Below the pieces are notes generated by a model. It had not been told where the DNA came from and searched no databases. It saw only the letters and a program-made list of their open reading frames with translations. This document shows positions 9,101-19,601 of a stretch of 64,000 nt of DNA, piece after piece. The translations under genes were made by a program, and so were the position numbers. Position 1 is the first letter of the stretch, and each line of letters starts with the position of its first letter. The DNA comes from Picocystis sp. L7 (Eukaryota; Chlorophyta; Picocystophyceae; Picocystales; Picocystaceae), in the NCBI GenBank assembly GCA_020975725.1, contig QXJR01000007.1:744001-808000 (forward strand), written 5' to 3'.

Positions 9101-11146
9101 ATGGAAAGAAGAGCCGCTGCTGGATGCGAAACCTGCGAACGTGACGCATCTGCACCTCCTGCAAGAAAGGAAGAGGAAGCTCTGGTGCCCAAACCGGATC
9201 CATGCGAGGCGTCCAAGGTGCGAAAGCTGGACGGTCCACAGGTGCTAGAGAAGCCAAAGGGTAGAGACGAGGACAGAAGAGATGGAGCGCAGGATGCAGC
9301 TGCCGAACGCGATGGGTCGTGCGGGTTGAGATGCTTCCAGGGATCCGTGGATGAACGGAGCCGGAAAAGTGGCATCCCGTTCGGTCAGGTACCGCGAGGA
9401 ACAGAGCTACCGAATGGTGGTTCCAATGGCAGCGCGTCCGGAGAAGCAAGCACCTCGTATGAGAAAAGCAAAACAAGCCGCTTGGGTGGAACGAATGGGT
9501 TGATCAAAAAGGAGGTGGGCACTGGAAGTGGAAGAACGAGTGGCAACGGGTATGTTCATGGCTCGTTGCACGCGGACTATACCGCAAAGGCTGTAAATGG
9601 CACCAGTGGCGATGGGAGTGCAAGGATGCATGTGGACGAGAAGGAGGAAAGACTGCAGAACAAAAAGCAGATGCTTGAGAAGAAGGGCTCTGCTGACAGA
9701 GCTGGTGGGCTACCCATGGATGTGAACGTCTCCCTCTTGACTGGTGCGAGAAACCGTGACGAAGGAGAAAGAAATGCGCAGGCCAACAGATCGAGCAGCG
9801 ATACTTGCAAGGGCACCACCAGCAGTGGGTTTGCAACCAGAGGCAATGCTGATACGACAGGAACGGAACAGGATACGTCCGACATGGCCAAGCCTGGTCG
9901 CCCGACAGACCCCCTGGCATGCCCAAGATGCAAATCCAGCGACACCAAGTTTTGCTACTACAACAATTACAATGTTCGGCAGCCGCGGCACTTTTGTCGG
10001 AGCTGTCAGAGGTATTGGACGGCAGGAGGCACCCTACGTAATGTTCCGGTTGGAGCGGGTAGAAGGAAGAACAAGTCTTCTAGCTCTGGTCAGGCAACCA
10101 CCACCGGTTACGACAGCTCTGGCGCCCAGAGCATCAGAGGTCCCACCAGTTCTGGATTACCCCGTTTCCCAGGAACGAATGCTCCGCTTGCCGCTGGGCA
10201 TTACCCCCTTCATGCTCAATCGTACATGGCACAAGGAGCCTGCCCGCCCACGGGCATGCTTCAATCCCATTCAGATGTGCACAACAAGACGCACTGTCAA
10301 ACGGCCCAGGTGGAGAAGGCGAGGAGCAAGAGCAACAGTCCAGGTACAGAAGATGGAACCCATCTATCCCTGGGCAAGAAGACGGACAACAGTTTGGGCT
10401 CCAACGCTACTGCCGTGGGGAGACCGGGGCAGGCTGGAACTAGCACCGCCCATCAACCCTCAAGGGAGGCTCGGACAAATCTGGTAGAAAATCCCGGCGT
10501 GTTCGCAAACGCCTTTCCTTTCCCCAGAAGAGACGAAAGCGCCGAGAGGCAAAACGGATGCGCCGTTGCCCAAGGTGCAGCTGGACCCAACCCCTGGATG
10601 CATGGTATGAATCCGATGACTGCATGGGGGAACAAGCCCCTGGAAGCAGTGCAGCAGTCGGGAGTCAATGGTCCACAGCAAAGCCAGCATACTATGCAGG
10701 CTTGGATGGCTCAGATGTCAGGTTGCATGTGGCCGGGAGCTGGCTACTTTCCCTACGGCTGGATGCAGGGTCCCCAGACGCCCGGTTGGAACGCAGCAAT
10801 GGCGGCTTCTGCAGCGGGATGGCCGCCAGTGCCATTGCCAAACCAGACCCAGCTTGCCTATCCGCAGCACATGTTCCCCCCTTCCATGGCCATCGTGCCA
10901 TCATCGGAAAAAGGAGGGATAACGCATCAGGAAATGGATGGTTCAATGCAGTGGGGCAACCATTGGATGTCGATGTGGCAAGGAGGCCAAGCTATGCTGC
11001 CTGAGAACCGCGCTGCTGCTCCAGTAGTGAAGACAGTGGCGGCGCAACCAGGCATGCACCAGAAGAATTCGGGCAGAGAGCAAAGAGAAGGTGGGGCTTC
11101 TATGACATTGGGCAAGCATTCGCGCTCTGCTGAGACGCTTCACTAG
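9101..11146 (+). CDS. Dof-domain zinc-finger transcription factor
   Basis: Plant-lineage DNA-binding factor that recognises AAAG cores. The single Dof finger is [20 protein letters not shown] followed by [17 protein letters not shown]. The zinc ligands are Cys274, Cys277, Cys299 and Cys302 in the CX2CX21CX2C arrangement, counting from the ATG at 9101. The basic tail GAGRRKNK follows. The rest is low-complexity: a charged, serine-rich N-terminal half and a Gln, Met, Trp and Pro-rich C-terminal half ending [15 protein letters not shown]. The long flanks recall the cycling Dof factors (CDF) of photoperiod control; that link is inference. The frame is open back to 8411 (911 residues), but 8411-9100 reads like arginine-rich non-coding DNA, so I chose 9101. 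Early green lineages usually carry very few Dof genes. Confidence 0.9.
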   Translation: MERRAAAGCETCERDASAPPARKEEEALVPKPDPCEASKVRKLDGPQVLEKPKGRDEDRRDGAQDAAAERDGSCGLRCFQGSVDERSRKSGIPFGQVPRGTELPNGGSNGSASGEASTSYEKSKTSRLGGTNGLIKKEVGTGSGRTSGNGYVHGSLHADYTAKAVNGTSGDGSARMHVDEKEERLQNKKQMLEKKGSADRAGGLPMDVNVSLLTGARNRDEGERNAQANRSSSDTCKGTTSSGFATRGNADTTGTEQDTSDMAKPGRPTDPLACPRCKSSDTKFCYYNNYNVRQPRHFCRSCQRYWTAGGTLRNVPVGAGRRKNKSSSSGQATTTGYDSSGAQSIRGPTSSGLPRFPGTNAPLAAGHYPLHAQSYMAQGACPPTGMLQSHSDVHNKTHCQTAQVEKARSKSNSPGTEDGTHLSLGKKTDNSLGSNATAVGRPGQAGTSTAHQPSREARTNLVENPGVFANAFPFPRRDESAERQNGCAVAQGAAGPNPWMHGMNPMTAWGNKPLEAVQQSGVNGPQQSQHTMQAWMAQMSGCMWPGAGYFPYGWMQGPQTPGWNAAMAASAAGWPPVPLPNQTQLAYPQHMFPPSMAIVPSSEKGGITHQEMDGSMQWGNHWMSMWQGGQAMLPENRAAAPVVKTVAAQPGMHQKNSGREQREGGASMTLGKHSRSAETLH

Positions 11147-12423
11147 TGCATACCTGGGATTGTCGGCATCTCTTTCCGCTGGCCGGCCTACTTCTGCAAC
11201 CATGCTGGTACTGTGGCGTGCCAATATGGGAAGATTGGGTTGCCAGCGCATGACTTGACGTGCCAGACTGTACCCTTGCTACTTGTCTGAAGCGATTTTT
11301 TACACACGGTATGCATGGACATGGAAGTTTGCCTCTTGGTGGGGCAGAGCACTGCATGACCCTGGGATGGCACCTGGATGCCTTCCTCTGCACCTACTGG
11401 ATCCCAGAGCCCTAAGGATAGGAGATTTCTGGGTCGCTGGTCCGCTGTCGGAACATGTGGTGTCGAGGAATATCCCCCTCGTACGGGCACCCCGTACCCC
11501 GTTTGATCGGAACGCATCCCTTTCTTCTATCATTTTCCTCTCGTGCTGATCCGCCTTGATCCCCATCGACCCAGCTGGGTTCTGCGGCCCTGGTGCCTTG
11601 ACGACGACCCCTTCCTCGTCGGGCACGACCGCTTTTTTCCCCTATTGAACCAGATCTTCTGCGTGAACCATGCGCGCTCGTACCCAAGTCGCGACGAGGA
11701 CCCTCGTCCCCGCCCTCTGCCGTACCGGACATTTCCCGCAGAGGAAGTTCCATGCCCCTCCTGCCTTTCCTCTGCGCAATCCGCCGTGCTGCCCTCTGTT
11801 TCTTCGGAGCAGCAAGCACGAGCCCTCCACGTTGGTCCCTCTTTCGCATCAGAATTCGCGTGACGTCTTCGGAAACGCCACGCACGTGCTGCGCTCGCAC
11901 ACGCTCGACCCGACCTCAGAGATAGACGCAGGAGCTCCGGGAACGCACGTCGGAAGAAGACCCGAGGCAGAGAAGCAAAGGGAAGTGGAACGGCGGACGT
12001 GGGACTGCGGAAAGGCGTACCCAACCGACGAACACCCAGAGCGCCTGGTGAAACGGTGGAGGAATGGAAAGAGGAGGATCCACCATCACTATGACGAAGA
12101 GAGTGACGGGCTGCGGACGAGGTGCAAGGATGAGCTACGGCGGAAACCCATCCGATTTGATGCACGTCGCCGGAGGTGGCTTCTGAACCCGTAAGGACGC
12201 AACCTGTGCTCTCTCCGATAGGATTGAAGGGCGCATCTGCGACGAGTTTTGAAGTCTCTCGAACGACACGAGAGCGTGAGCCTAGCGCCGCGCCGGACGC
12301 GAAAGGTCCTCTTCCACACTGCGCGTTCATCCGCGCCGACCGGACCTGTGCACAAAGTGACACCTGAAGGTCACTCCTGCACCCGCGTCATATCGTCCAT
12401 TCCGTTTGTTACCACCAGGAATC
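11147..12423. other. Intergenic, 5' side of the GDP-L-galactose phosphorylase gene
   Basis: About 1.28 kb. It should hold the Dof 3' untranslated region and the promoter and leader of the phosphorylase. Long frames on both strands (11412-12363) are unrecognised and overlap. Land-plant orthologues carry a translated upstream ORF that represses synthesis under high ascorbate; I could not recognise a homologous peptide here. Confidence 0.45.
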
Positions 12424-13734
12424 ATGTCGGAAGCATCGCAACCCTTGTACATATCCAAGGTCCCAACCGTGATGTCACTCTGCCAAATGGATGATGACAC
12501 GAAGGAGCAGCTCCTGAATCATCGTGACCTTCCAAAGTCGAAGCTGCCAAGGATGACTTTCGTGAAGAAGGATAACCTGGGAAAGTCAAAGAGGGTGAGG
12601 TCCTTTGGAGACCTGCAGCACGTACCAGACATGGATGATTTCAGTGGAAGTTCAGACAACATGAGCCCATCGGAGGATGAAGATGCTGTCATGTCACGCA
12701 GCGTGTTCGATATGACCCTGCTTGCAAAGTGGGAAGCTGCAGCAGAGGATGAGCTGTTCCGATATGATGTGACGGCGTGCCCTACCAAGTGCCTTCAGGG
12801 CAAGTACGGCTTCATCGCGCAGTTGAACGAAGGAAGGGCTACCAAGAAGAGAGCAACTGAATTCCGCGTAGACAAGGTTTGCCAAGACTTTGACGAGGGC
12901 AAGTTCAACTTCAAGAAAGTTTCCCAGAAGGAGGTGATTTTCGCCCTGGAAGAGGCGCGCAGCGTCTCCGCCTCTTTTGACAATGCAGTGGAAGTAGGAG
13001 AGGCCAGTCCGAATGTGATCCTGATCAATGTGTCGCCGATCGAATATGGGCACATTCTCCTAGTTCCATCTGTGTTGGATTCCCTTCCACAGCGCATTCA
13101 CCCGGATCACCTTCTGTTGGCGCTCCAGATGGCAGCAGAAGCGAACAATCCCTTCTTTAGGGTCGGCTACAACTCGCTAGGGGCCTATGCTACAATCAAC
13201 CACCTACATTTTCAAGCGTACTACCTCGCTGCGGCTTTTCCGGTGGAGCGCGCACCAACTGTCAAACTGTTTGATGAGAAGTTTTGTGGGTCATCTGTCT
13301 TGGTGTCAAAGCTGGCGAATTATCCTGTGCGAGGGCTGGTGTTCGAGGTGGGAGATTCTCTGACTGCTATGGCAGAGTTAGTAGGTAATTTCTGCTTGCA
13401 GTTGCAAGCCATGAACCAGCCTTTTAACGTTTTAGTTGTTGATAGGGGTGCGAGAGTTTTTGTGTTCCCCCAGTGCTTTGCAGAGCGCATGGCACATGGA
13501 CAAGTCCCGGAGCACATTGTAGAGACCGGTGTCAATCCAGCAGTTTTTGAGATCGCTGGGCACATTTTGCTGAAACGAAGCCAAGACTACACTGCATGCA
13601 GAGAGGAAGATGCATGGGAGATGCTGGCCATGGCATCTCTACCTGAAGATCAATTTGAGAGATTGATTGGCCTCTGCTTTGTCAAGGCAAAAGATATGCT
13701 GCTGGAAGACATTTCCGAAGACGATGATGATTGA
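12424..13734 (+). CDS. VTC2: GDP-L-galactose phosphorylase (ascorbate synthesis)
   Basis: Catalyses phosphorolysis of GDP-L-galactose to L-galactose 1-phosphate and GDP, the committed and usually rate-limiting step of the Smirnoff-Wheeler route to vitamin C, in cytosol and nucleus. The 436-residue protein follows the plant enzyme closely: LFRYDVTACPTKCLQGKYGF, TEFRVDKVCQDFDEGKFNF, NVSPIEYGHILLVPSVLDSL and NPFFRVGYNSLGAYATINHL. The HIT-superfamily catalytic motif is His260-Leu-His262-Phe-Gln264, with His262 the expected nucleotidylated residue. The C-terminal NPAVFEIAGHILLKR block is also typical. A poorly conserved acidic and serine insert sits at residues 60-90. The C-terminus is acidic (EDISEDDDD). 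The start is the ATG at 12424; no ATG lies closer upstream in frame. Single exon. Confidence 0.96.
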   Translation: MSEASQPLYISKVPTVMSLCQMDDDTKEQLLNHRDLPKSKLPRMTFVKKDNLGKSKRVRSFGDLQHVPDMDDFSGSSDNMSPSEDEDAVMSRSVFDMTLLAKWEAAAEDELFRYDVTACPTKCLQGKYGFIAQLNEGRATKKRATEFRVDKVCQDFDEGKFNFKKVSQKEVIFALEEARSVSASFDNAVEVGEASPNVILINVSPIEYGHILLVPSVLDSLPQRIHPDHLLLALQMAAEANNPFFRVGYNSLGAYATINHLHFQAYYLAAAFPVERAPTVKLFDEKFCGSSVLVSKLANYPVRGLVFEVGDSLTAMAELVGNFCLQLQAMNQPFNVLVVDRGARVFVFPQCFAERMAHGQVPEHIVETGVNPAVFEIAGHILLKRSQDYTACREEDAWEMLAMASLPEDQFERLIGLCFVKAKDMLLEDISEDDDD

Positions 13735-13905
13735 TTTTACTGTGTTCAATGGTGAAGCGGCTTGGCTAAACCTTGCCCCACCTAGCCTGCAGGCACTAGT
13801 ATCGATATGTAGATATGTACGTGTGGGTTCATTCCGCCATGACTCGTGTCCAGTAGCATCCTTGCCGCAATACCTGTACCCAATGGACCCGTGTTCCCGC
13901 ACGGC

Positions 13906-15651
13906 TCACTCCCATTTTTTGCTCCTGAGCTCCTCCTCCCTCGCCAAGTCCTTCAGGACCGCCAGTGAAATGTCATCAATGAGGAATTTCAGGGTGTACT
14001 TGAAAGCCAAGAGCAGATGTTCCAGGGTGAAGAATACGATGGTTTTCTCCATGATGCTCAGTGGCCGTCCCAATAGTAAGTCAAGCCAATCCGTTACAAA
14101 GCATACCATGAATCCATTGGTAACGATACTCACAAAAACCATCGTGCTAAATATGTTAAGCCATGCCCCAATGCCAACCGCTCCCTCTGGAACAGACATC
14201 CTGCAAAGGCTTGTGATCTTGAACGCGTCACTCCTTACTTCTACAATGTCATTGATAAATGCACAAAGGGATCCAAGAGGAAAGGCAGCTGAAAACATGA
14301 CCACGTATCCAAACTGAAAAGCCATCTCCAGGTAGTCATCAAACAGTCCATCTTCTGCTTCCTCGGCATCATACGCAGGTTTCATGAATTCCCCTTTGGC
14401 AAAGGCAAGGTCCTCCCTCACTATCGTAGCCTCGTCACATTCTCCCCCCCCCTTCGAACGCCACCTGCTCAGACGCTGGGAAACTGAAGGAAGAAGCTTC
14501 GCCGTTGCAAAGGGAAGTGCTACTTCAGCCATGTTGCCAACTATTTGTTTGGTCACCAATAAGGTTGAGAGCCAAGCTGAAAGTTTTTCCATGTCACGAA
14601 GGTAAAAGCAATAAAAGAAGAGTGTGGAGTACATGTTGCAGAAGTAGAAGATGGATACCTTGGCCAGCAATCTATTTTCTTTTGCTGTCTGATCCACGTG
14701 CCTTTCCTTGTCGTTGAGCTTCCGGGCCACCGATTTTGAAAGCCCGTTCAAAAGTACTGTGCTGAACAATACGGAAACAATTGTGTGCCCAGTGCTTGCG
14801 ACAGTCATGATGAGTGCGTCGTGTTTTGGGAAGCTCCTTGCCAGCTTTGTCTGTGTCACAAGTGGAAGAGCAAACTGCCTTGTCCAGTCTACAAAGAACA
14901 CCACTCCGCAGTTGCAAGCAAAGAGCGCAGCGATGATCCATCCATGCGCCATCTGTTTCCAAGGCTCGCGGGTGAGTCTCCGTGCTAATTCTTTTGCTCG
15001 TGGCGGTGCTTTATCGTGCAATTGTCTCCACTTGTGTGCAGTAGTAGCGCATGCGCGCTTCCAGTGCTCCAAGAAGACCGTGGCCCACAGCGGCATGGCC
15101 AAAGCATAGGTCAACCGGACCAAAGCTTGCCAGCGTCCTCCTAGTCGCTCCAGGACGAAGGTGGCTAGGCCCAACGCGGTCGGCACGCGCAGTGCACGCG
15201 TGTAGTGCCCCAAGAATCGGAAGTACATCGCCACACGTGCTCCGTACAGCGAGAACACTTCGTCTAGTGGTTGTGCGGCTCTCAGGAACTCCTTCCATCC
15301 ATTGGGACGGACCCAAGCGTTCGCCAGCGTCTCGTGTCGGTCTTTGGGCGCGTGCAAGGGCATCCGTTCCTCTACGTGGGCAAACTTCGTCATCCTACGG
15401 TTGATTCTGGCCAAAGTATCCGCATGGCATTCTCCGAATTCGCTCTTCCCGCACACCAGCACGAAGGCCTCGTCTTCTGCACCTTCCTCTTCCGAACGCA
15501 CCACGTACGCGGTGTCTGCACCGGCGTGGAGCGCCTCTCGGGCCACCAGGGCGGCCGATTTGCCGCTGCAACGCATGAGCACGCATGCATCGGCTTCCAG
15601 CGCCGATTGGGACGCACTTCGACACGCACCGCGCGCTTGAAGCGCGTCCAT
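13906..15651 (-). CDS. Anoctamin / TMEM16 family membrane protein
   Basis: Predicted calcium-regulated lipid scramblase or ion channel. The 581-residue protein has a soluble N-terminal region of about 120 residues, then the anoctamin domain with about eight to ten membrane segments. Recognisable blocks are YFRFLGHYTRALRVPTALGL near the first helix, PLWATVFLEHWKRACATTAH after the second, and the C-terminal EMAFQFGYVVMFSAAFPLGS with a nearby NDIVEVRSDAFK. These are hallmark positions of the ANO10-like group found in protists and plants. Acidic residues of the calcium site in helices 6-8 appear to include the END-like FINDIVEVRSDA stretch. The frame extends to a non-ATG codon at 15672; the first ATG is at 15651. 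It is convergent with the phosphorylase gene (171 bases apart) and divergent from the CCX gene. Channel versus scramblase activity is not decidable. Confidence 0.9.
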   Translation of the reverse strand: MDALQARGACRSASQSALEADACVLMRCSGKSAALVAREALHAGADTAYVVRSEEEGAEDEAFVLVCGKSEFGECHADTLARINRRMTKFAHVEERMPLHAPKDRHETLANAWVRPNGWKEFLRAAQPLDEVFSLYGARVAMYFRFLGHYTRALRVPTALGLATFVLERLGGRWQALVRLTYALAMPLWATVFLEHWKRACATTAHKWRQLHDKAPPRAKELARRLTREPWKQMAHGWIIAALFACNCGVVFFVDWTRQFALPLVTQTKLARSFPKHDALIMTVASTGHTIVSVLFSTVLLNGLSKSVARKLNDKERHVDQTAKENRLLAKVSIFYFCNMYSTLFFYCFYLRDMEKLSAWLSTLLVTKQIVGNMAEVALPFATAKLLPSVSQRLSRWRSKGGGECDEATIVREDLAFAKGEFMKPAYDAEEAEDGLFDDYLEMAFQFGYVVMFSAAFPLGSLCAFINDIVEVRSDAFKITSLCRMSVPEGAVGIGAWLNIFSTMVFVSIVTNGFMVCFVTDWLDLLLGRPLSIMEKTIVFFTLEHLLLAFKYTLKFLIDDISLAVLKDLAREEELRSKKWE

Positions 15652-16134
15652 GTCTCTCGAATTCGACGCCAACTGGCCTCGTTTCGTGCTTTGGTCCAGC
15701 TCGTCCGAGAAGCCTCCCCCCGGGAAATCCCAGACCCAGATCTCGGAGACGCTCCATCCTCACGGTCTTCGTAAGAGAAGACAGAGGGCGAGGACCGCTC
15801 GGGGACCGGAGGCGGGGCCGGTCCCCGTTCCCGGGTTCGTCCTCTGCGCATGCGTCGTTCGGAACGGGTTCGAACACGGAAGAGAAAAGGGGGAGGATCG
15901 GGGTCGCGTTTCGATGGCGCAGAGGACGGTGGTTCTCGGATCCCCCCCCGGGATTCCCGCCACCAGGGTCGGTTCACGGACTGGGGTCCCTCCTGTCTCT
16001 GTAAGGAACTGCCATTGGAACCCATACATGGGCAGATCTGTTGCTGGCAGTGTGAGGGAGAGGGTGGGCGCACGCGTCCCAGGAAGTGTGGGGAACCGTG
16101 ACCGGCCCATCCGGAGAGGGTCACAGCCGCCAGG
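15652..16134. promoter_or_regulatory. Shared divergent promoter region, anoctamin / CCX
   Basis: The 483 bases between the two start codons must hold both promoters. The stretch is GC-rich and stop-poor on both strands. No TATA box is evident. Coregulation of a calcium-activated membrane protein and a cation/calcium exchanger would be sensible but is only inference. Confidence 0.4.
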
Positions 16135-18063
16135 ATGGATGTGGAAGGGCAGAAGGGATCCAAACGGACGCCTTCCGTGGCCTGGAGGAAGAGCTCGGAT
16201 CAGGAGAAGCGTAGGGTGGCGTGGAAACACACCCTGGGATTTTTCCTCCTTGGACTGATGGTCATGGCGGGTGGGAAAGGATCCAGGGCAAGGAATCAGC
16301 CCAACCACGGGTCCAACACGAAGGGTAGGCTCCTGAACCGGGGAGGATCGATCCGAGAGATGGGCAGAAAAGAAAGAACGTGGAGGAGTGGGAGGAGGAT
16401 GCAAGAAGACGATCTCTGTGGAGAGATCCTGCACCAGGTGGACGATAAGTGCCAGCATGTGATGGACAACTGCCTGGGAGAGCAAGAAGGTCTCATGGAT
16501 TACCTGAAATTCTACTACTGCGATATGCATGGCAAGCAGCCCCTGGCGATCGTCGTCATCTCATTGATTGCATTGGTCTCCCTTTACGTTCTGGCAACCA
16601 CTGCAGACAACTTCTTTTGTCCTACATTAACCGACCTGTCGCACAGGATGGGACTCAGCCCAAATCTAACAGGTGCCATATTGCTGCCCATCGGTGTCGG
16701 TGCTGCCGATCTTTTTACTTACTTCGTTGCTTTCTCAGAGGGTGAAACCGCCATCAGCTTCGGGGCCGTCTTCGGAGCGACCAGCTTTGTGACGGCCCTA
16801 GTAATGGGCTGTGTGGTATTGATTGCCGGACCGACTCAAGTGGCACCGCACAACTTCGTGCGAAACGCAGGCACCTTGGTCCTTTCAGCACTCCTGGCAT
16901 TGATGTTGCTGCTTTTAGGGAAAATTTACGTGTGGAACGCATTCGTGAACATTTCTGTGTACATATGTTTCGTGTCTGTGGCTCTTTTCATGTCACGTGG
17001 CCAAGCGCTGCAACATGAGCAAGACTCGGACTTGGATCAAGAAAGCAGTATTAATAAAGAAGCCGAGGCAAAGCCTCTCTTGAATGGCCCAAAAAGAGAA
17101 CGAGACATCAGGAACGGCCATGAAGAGGAGGCTGCCCCAGCAACCGAGGAAGAACACGTTGAAGAAATTGACGATGTTGATGAGTCCATTCTGTATCAAA
17201 AAGAATGGGAAGCGTTCTCCCCAGAAGAACCGTCACTGGGTATTGCAGCAAGCTTTTACGCTCGTAAATGGCAGAAGGAGTTTGGCGAGCAAAGAGCTTT
17301 GGGTAAACTCCTGACTGTTGTTTTCTTCCCCATTGAGATAGTGAGGAGGATGACAATACCGTCGCCCGAGATCACCCACTGGAACAAAATTTTTGGGACT
17401 TTAAATCTGATTTTCAGTCCAGTTGTTGCCTTGTCCTTGATTGGGGAACTGGTGCCGCTGGATGCTCCATTGCTGGTGATTGGGCCTACTTCGATTCCAC
17501 TCATAGCAGGTTTGCTGCTACAAACAACAGTCGCTGCAAGCCTCCTGTTCAAGAAGATGTCCTACAAGCATTTGCCTACGTTTCAGTGGTATCTCTCTGT
17601 TATTGGATTTTGGTGCTGCATCCGTTGGCTGTCGATGGCGGCAGAAGAGGTGATGTTCTGCCTGGCTTCCTTGGGCACGATCGCAGCCATTCCAGGCCAG
17701 TTCTTGGGCGCGACGGTCATCGCGTGGGGAAACTCTATCGGAGACTTTGTCGCCAATGTGGCACTGGCAAAAAATGGCGATGCACAGATAGCGTTGGCGG
17801 CGTGCTTTGCGAGCCCAGCCTTCAACTTACTTATAGGATTGGGGCTTCCTATGCTCAAGACAACGGTGAGTACGTTCCCAAATCCTATACTTTTGGATCC
17901 TGAGAAAACCGTTCTGGTTTCAGGAGGAATAACCATTGGCACCATTGCCATCATCTTCTGTGTGGTTGTTTTCTCAGGGTTTCAATTCACACGAACGGTT
18001 GCGATTTTCGGTATCGTTGCTTTTGGAATTCAAACAGTAGTGAATGTGGCACTCACATTATGA
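16135..18063 (+). CDS. Cation/calcium exchanger, CCX / NCKX-NCLX family
   Basis: Membrane antiporter of the Ca/cation superfamily, exchanging Na+ or K+ for Ca2+ or other cations; plant CCX members sit in vacuolar, ER or plasma membranes. The 642-residue protein has an N-terminal hydrophobic segment (FFLLGLMVMAGGKG), then two halves of about five or six helices joined by an acidic loop (residues about 290-350, rich in Glu). The second alpha repeat is canonical: VIAWGNSIGDFVANVALAKN and CFASPAFNLLIGLGLPM. The first repeat reads LLPIGVGAADLFTYFVAFSE, where the family norm is GNGAPD, so the coordinating Asn is replaced while the Asp remains. Length and architecture are usual for CCX. The start at 16135 is the first ATG in frame after the divergent promoter. 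Confidence 0.9.
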   Translation: MDVEGQKGSKRTPSVAWRKSSDQEKRRVAWKHTLGFFLLGLMVMAGGKGSRARNQPNHGSNTKGRLLNRGGSIREMGRKERTWRSGRRMQEDDLCGEILHQVDDKCQHVMDNCLGEQEGLMDYLKFYYCDMHGKQPLAIVVISLIALVSLYVLATTADNFFCPTLTDLSHRMGLSPNLTGAILLPIGVGAADLFTYFVAFSEGETAISFGAVFGATSFVTALVMGCVVLIAGPTQVAPHNFVRNAGTLVLSALLALMLLLLGKIYVWNAFVNISVYICFVSVALFMSRGQALQHEQDSDLDQESSINKEAEAKPLLNGPKRERDIRNGHEEEAAPATEEEHVEEIDDVDESILYQKEWEAFSPEEPSLGIAASFYARKWQKEFGEQRALGKLLTVVFFPIEIVRRMTIPSPEITHWNKIFGTLNLIFSPVVALSLIGELVPLDAPLLVIGPTSIPLIAGLLLQTTVAASLLFKKMSYKHLPTFQWYLSVIGFWCCIRWLSMAAEEVMFCLASLGTIAAIPGQFLGATVIAWGNSIGDFVANVALAKNGDAQIALAACFASPAFNLLIGLGLPMLKTTVSTFPNPILLDPEKTVLVSGGITIGTIAIIFCVVVFSGFQFTRTVAIFGIVAFGIQTVVNVALTL

Positions 18064-19601
18064 GGAATTCATGCAACTGAAGCCAAATAAACACTTTGTG
18101 ATGGAAAAACGATTTCGACAGGAAGCACTTGCCTTGTCTCTAGTTCCGGATAATCCAAACTTCATTCTTTCAGCCTCCAGTGTTTATACTTGACAAAGCC
18201 GATTTGCAGAGCACATCAGCTAGTTGGGAATCATGAAGTTATGCTGCCAGTTTTTCATCAATGCAAACCAGCTGCTGGTACTGAGTACGATTGTACAACA
18301 ACTTGACTTTGCACGTGCAGTGGATGACGCTGAACCGTGGACGAGCATTATTGCAATGCTCTAGTTGTGAAAAAGCCCTTGCAACTGATCGTTCATCACA
18401 CACCTTGAGCACATGGCAAAACCAAGTTTACTCCTGCACTCCTCTTCGCGTGCAGGAGAGAACATGATCAGCACCGGAGCAGCTGGGGCGTTCGTGTTGA
18501 AAAGGACACAACTTTGCTGAGCTGATGAATGCCCAACAAGTTTGCGCTGTCGCCTGAATTTCCGTCGAGATGCATGATGGATTTTTCTGAATCAAGTAGA
18601 AAACTCTCATTGAGGTGCATTCAGTCTGCCGTGACCCATCACTTGCAATGTGGGGTGCGGGGGCTGAGTTGAGGGTCCCCATCTAGCTGTAGCTCAAACG
18701 TTTCGATGTATGGAGTCTTCTTGCAATTCGGTCCAGGTACGACCGAAATTGTTGTTTTCGCCCAGTGGAACCTCTAGTTTTGCCCAACATCGTTAAGTCA
18801 CGTTGCATTGCTGGTGATGCCTTGTGTAAGGGTGTGAATATGGGGTGGAGTTGCACACGTTCTCGTTGGAGTCGTCTCCCTTGCTAGTTGACATGTGCGG
18901 GACAAAGGGACCATTGACAAGGGCGGCATAGACAACGCCTCCGTTTCGATGCCTTGTAAACTCAAACCTTCCTTCGAAATCAAAACAGGATTTTCTACTT
19001 GGCAACCGCCGTGCACAACACATATTGCCGAATGAAATTATCATCTCTATACGAGCTTGGGCATGAGCAAGATGCTTGTGAACGTCTCCATGGTTGTACT
19101 GTGCCGAGGGATGGGCAAATGGTAAGAGGCATGTATTTGTCTTCCACGATGCCTCGGAACGTCAATTCATGCCGTTTTTTCGGGTAGTTCTTTCGCCATA
19201 CATGGTCAAGCTCCATTGGTACGTGGTCGGGTCGAGACGAGGGACATGATGGATCCTCTACAACGTGCATTCGAGTGGGCAATGTTGTGATCAAATGACG
19301 AGGAGCCACCACTTCCGTTGCCTCGCCGATCCACCGGTTCGTGGCCACTTGGACCACCTCCTTCCATGCCATGTGGTCCAAGCAGGGTCCATCTTCAGAT
19401 CCTTGGGAGCAAAGGAAAGCTTCGGATAACCCTAAACCCTTGCCAGAGGATGGTGGCCTTGCACGTCCTTCCTTTCGACCGTCCTTTCCTCCCTTTCAAA
19501 CCCTCCTTGGAACCCGGCACTTTTCCCTTTCAAACCGGGATTCGTGCCTCGCAGTTGGCGAAGAGCAGCGCCAAGTGCGCGCGCGAAGCGCACTCGCAGC
19601 G
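18064..19601. other. Intergenic, no gene seen
   Basis: About 1.5 kb between two plus-strand genes. Relatively AT-rich at its left and middle, with no frame over 130 codons and no recognisable domain. The right 260 bases are in frame with NUP188 from an ATG at 19341 but look like promoter. Two copies of the word CCCTTTCAAACC occur near 19490 and 19530. Confidence 0.5.
18086..18091 (+). terminator. Candidate polyadenylation signal of the CCX gene
   Basis: AATAAA lies 23 bases after the CCX stop codon, a reasonable if slightly early position for a poly(A) signal. Not tested against transcripts. Confidence 0.35.
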
